Shown piece after piece: positions 42,507 through 44,947 of a stretch of DNA of 44,947 nucleotides (its first letter is position 1; each line of letters starts with the position of its first letter). The stretch is from positions 1,139,170-1,184,116 of the forward strand of contig SCFE01000075.1 of NCBI GenBank assembly GCA_004352715.1, read 5' to 3'. This DNA is from Hofstenia miamia. Lineage: Eukaryota; Xenacoelomorpha; Acoela. The notes under the pieces are model-generated. The model was not told the origin of the DNA and did no database searches. It saw nothing but the letters and a program-made list of their open reading frames with translations. The translations under genes and the position numbers were made by a program.

Positions 42507-43163
42507 ATGTGTCCAAATTACAGATGTTTCAATTCCACTATAATATCATGAAGGAGGCATTTAAGAATCAAATTTCCTTATTATACAGCAACACAGACTC
42601 TCTCCTGTATAAAATAAAGAGCAATAGCCAGCCATATTGACTTTTCAAATTATCCAAAAGATTCACCATTGTTTAGTGAGACAAATAAGAAATCTTATTT
42701 AAATGTGAAGGATGAGCTGGCTGGCAGAATACTAACACAGATGGTGGCATTAAAATTGATAATGTATTCCATCCAATATATATGTGCAAATAGTGGGGGT
42801 GTCGACCTTAAAACTAGTGCAAAAGGGGTTATGGGTATTGTGAAAAAGACCATAAATTTCGACACTTTCAAATGCATTTTGGATGGAGAAGAAATTCTGC
42901 GGTAAGAAATGGTAATGATTTGCAGTCACAACTACAATATCTCTATCGAGAGGATGAACAAAGTGGCACTAACACCCTACAATAAGAGATATCTGGTGGA
43001 TCATTACCAAAGTTTGCCATATGGTCATAAAGGTATAGATTGTATTTTACTAATTTTCCATTTAGATATTCCACAATCACCAATTAAACGCCCTAATCAA
43101 GAAGATGCCTCTATAAATGAACCATCTACAAGCAGCAGCAAAAGACCTCATTTAGGTATATGA

Positions 43164-43392
43164 AAATTATTTTGTATGTGTTTTAATAATTATTGTTTAG
43201 ACACATGATAATGAATATTGCCTCTGTTATCCCGCTCTGCCTCTGTAGTAACTCCAAGTTTCTGTATATGGTAATGGAAAATTGTCAATTTATTTTTAAT
43301 AATGTTTTACTTGCTTAGATGTCATTGTTGTTGTTATTTTTCATCATTCCACACATTGTGTGCCCCCTCCAATTATCTATAAATTTACACAA
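43164..43392. other. Region after the polymerase, possible start of another exon
   Basis: AT-rich. An acceptor-like TTTTACTTGCTTAG ending at 43318 is followed by ATGTCATTGTTG and a hydrophobic stretch (LLLLFFIIP) that runs into the gap at 43393. It could be a small gene start or chance. Confidence 0.25.
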
Positions 43393-43914
43393 NNNNNNNN
43401 NNNNNNNNNNNNNNNNNNNNNNNNNNNNNNNNNNNNNNNNNNNNNNNNNNNNNNNNNNNNNNNNNNNNNNNNNNNNNNNNNNNNNNNNNNNNNNNNNNNN
43501 NNNNNNNNNNNNNNNNNNNNNNNNNNNNNNNNNNNNNNNNNNNNNNNNNNNNNNNNNNNNNNNNNNNNNNNNNNNNNNNNNNNNNNNNNNNNNNNNNNNN
43601 NNNNNNNNNNNNNNNNNNNNNNNNNNNNNNNNNNNNNNNNNNNNNNNNNNNNNNNNNNNNNNNNNNNNNNNNNNNNNNNNNNNNNNNNNNNNNNNNNNNN
43701 NNNNNNNNNNNNNNNNNNNNNNNNNNNNNNNNNNNNNNNNNNNNNNNNNNNNNNNNNNNNNNNNNNNNNNNNNNNNNNNNNNNNNNNNNNNNNNNNNNNN
43801 NNNNNNNNNNNNNNNNNNNNNNNNNNNNNNNNNNNNNNNNNNNNNNNNNNNNNNNNNNNNNNNNNNNNNNNNNNNNNNNNNNNNNNNNNNNNNNNNNNNN
43901 NNNNNNNNNNNNNN
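43393..43914. other. Assembly gap (522 N)
   Basis: 522 Ns. Frames drawn through it are not informative. Confidence 0.95.
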
Positions 43915-44656
43915 ATTAAAGTCCTCACAATAATGGTAATGAAGTTATTTATTTATTTTATTAACGATTTATTTTAGATTCAACTCTTTATGCACTTTAC
44001 TTTTTAATTTTTGAAAAGCCTCCATATTCCTTCAAGTTCTTACAATAATGGTAATGAAATTATTTTGTACATTTAAAAAACAATGTGTTTAGTTTTTTCT
44101 CTACATGATTGAAGATTGTCTCTGTAATCTCAAAAAATATATTGCGTTCATCTGCATATCAAGTGAAGTCTCAGTGATTTATTACCTTGCCTCATACAAC
44201 AATCCACTTGAATATGTGTTTCGTTTGTACATCAATTGATTTGGTTTGTGTAATTATGAAAGTACAACTGTATTTTGTTTAGAGAATGCAGTGTTTTATT
44301 ACCTTCAAACTAATTTCAAGCAAACTTTCACATTACACATTTTGAAACGACAAATTCAAACCACGTTTGGTATGTTAAAATAATTGTTTTATTTATTATT
44401 TACTGTGTCTTTAGGTTCCACAATTCAAATGAATTAAAAATGAAAACGAACATTGTGAAAAATTGATTATACACAGTGGGGTATATATGTCTTTTGTTTA
44501 AAATTTTACATTATTGATTTAAACCATTCACTTCATTTGGTAAATAGACTTTTGTATAAAACTTTCACCCATATTTCAATAAAGACGGTAAAATTCAAAT
44601 TAAAGAATAATCAAACTTTTCAATGCTCTTGACAAAATCCAGTCAAACCCAGGGGG
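43915..44656. other. AT-rich non-coding region with short direct repeats
   Basis: The phrase ACAATAATGGTAATGAA occurs at about 43926 and 44042 with related flanks (about 30 bp). No gene recognised. The right limit of copy III cannot be placed within this stretch. Confidence 0.4.
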
Positions 44657-44899
44657 GTGAAGATTGGTGCAGCTGAACTGAAGGTGGGAGAGTGGCGCAT
44701 TATCAAAGATGCTAACGTCATCGAAACCAAATTTGTTCACTCAATAAATTTGTATTTAGACAGAAACGAATATCTCTTCCTCCCCCGGAGGTACTCATGC
44801 ATAATATGCAATGAAGATGTTCCTCTACTGGTTGGCAGTCAAATTACAAGATTCTCAAGTATAGATCACTGGTTAAGACTGTCATTTTCAGCATTTTAA
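44657..44899 (+). other. Unidentified 80-codon open frame with a CxxC motif, part of a repeat
   Basis: The frame has no ATG (an in-frame TGA lies at 44630-44632) and encodes LNYL-type aromatic-rich sequence with RRYSCIICNEDVPLL and IDHWLRLSFSAF. Codon composition is less AT-rich than the surroundings, which suggests a real former coding exon. The last 70 bp are also found at 36729-36800, so at least its end belongs to a dispersed repeat. I do not recognise the family. Confidence 0.4.
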
Positions 44900-44913
44900 C
44901 CTATCATTTTACT

Positions 44914-44947
44914 AATATATATATATAATTTTGTATATATATATATA
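44914..44947. repeat. TA microsatellite at the window end
   Basis: TATATATATATAATTTTGTATATA-type tail continuing to the last base, similar to the tail at 36809-36846. Confidence 0.9.

Larger units (their letters stand above)
38952..43163 (+). pseudogene. Virus-like element copy III: family B DNA polymerase, protein-primed type, broken
   Basis: Readable in pieces along the plus strand: two zinc-finger-like motifs (38990-39140), the CKGSFACFESQQLNAVDIYS block, FIPLPDYLKKNHFLVN and ECFLCAILACLHPE (39580-39690), EGDGNSHYVAITNL (about 39918-39960), a CPKC pair, the exonuclease region FNIET (40111-40125), then after a gap DMNSLYAGSM (palm motif A, Asp at 41457-41459), KNDFEKNFYKLMSNMVFGKT (motif B, about 41905-41970), the motif C segment YSNTDS (42584-42601), the post-palm LNVKDELAGRI, and KRYLVDHYQSLPYGHK near 43000. 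Breaks: TGA at 39145, frameshifts near 39790, 42040 and 42625, TAA at 42903, and loss of exons 1-2. Asn stands where the family has catalytic Asp in the exonuclease and in motif C. A 369-bp intron is inferred at 42138-42506. Confidence 0.8.

Noticed and set aside
1-44947. CRISPR arrays, bacterial operons, tRNA or rRNA genes
   Set aside because: No regularly spaced repeats with unique spacers, no ribosome-binding sites or operons, and no cloverleaf or rRNA core sequence were recognised; the window is eukaryotic.

Overview
The window is eukaryotic, from an AT-rich invertebrate-type animal genome. The evidence is three kinds of spliced genes (one intron is only 46 bp), many decayed transposons, TA microsatellites and six multi-base N gaps. 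I cannot fix the phylum. Recognisable host genes are few: two intronless Mu-class glutathione S-transferases on the minus strand about 9 kb apart (2026-2724 and 11061-11759), and the last four exons of a WDR45B/WIPI3-type autophagy beta-propeller gene on the minus strand (34826-35871).

The left part (1-18951) is the GST pair in a transposon graveyard. It holds a hAT C-terminal remnant (about 4085), a mariner transposase remnant (5690-6250), a LINE (6930-8470) with a second fragment, a piggyBac scrap (about 9570) and a CCACCAGTGG-rich fold-back island (10334-10505). Further right are a MITE inside a 0.63-kb tandem duplication (12031-13580), a Penelope-like element with a GIY-YIG domain and a candidate hammerhead ribozyme (16327-17400), and another LINE end (17480-17870).

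The most interesting content is a virus-like element of Maverick/Polinton/adintovirus type, present in at least three broken copies. Copy I (19952-21028, plus) has the N-terminus of a probable major capsid protein facing away from a small gene I call A. Copy II (22029-26945, minus) has A, a convergent gene B, a small gene D and the spliced 5' part of a protein-primed-type family B DNA polymerase. Copy III (36121 to at least 43163, plus) has A, B and most of the polymerase. All three copies keep the same gene A promoter layout (CCAAT boxes, a perfect TGACGTCA site, a TATA box). The polymerase gene has at least three inferred introns, and the one between its palm motifs contains an intact three-finger C2H2 zinc-finger ORF. 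Every copy carries stops, frameshifts or deletions, so these are old endogenous copies. Integrase, packaging ATPase, protease and penton were not seen; they may lie in the gaps or be absent.

Between copies II and III lie a Ty3/Gypsy gag-protease fragment (27080-28145, minus), a 1000-N gap, a 21-bp minisatellite and two LINE fragments. Copy III lies directly upstream of the visible WDR45B exons, so it probably sits in an intron of that gene. The window ends in a repeat whose 3' tail also interrupts gene A of copy III.
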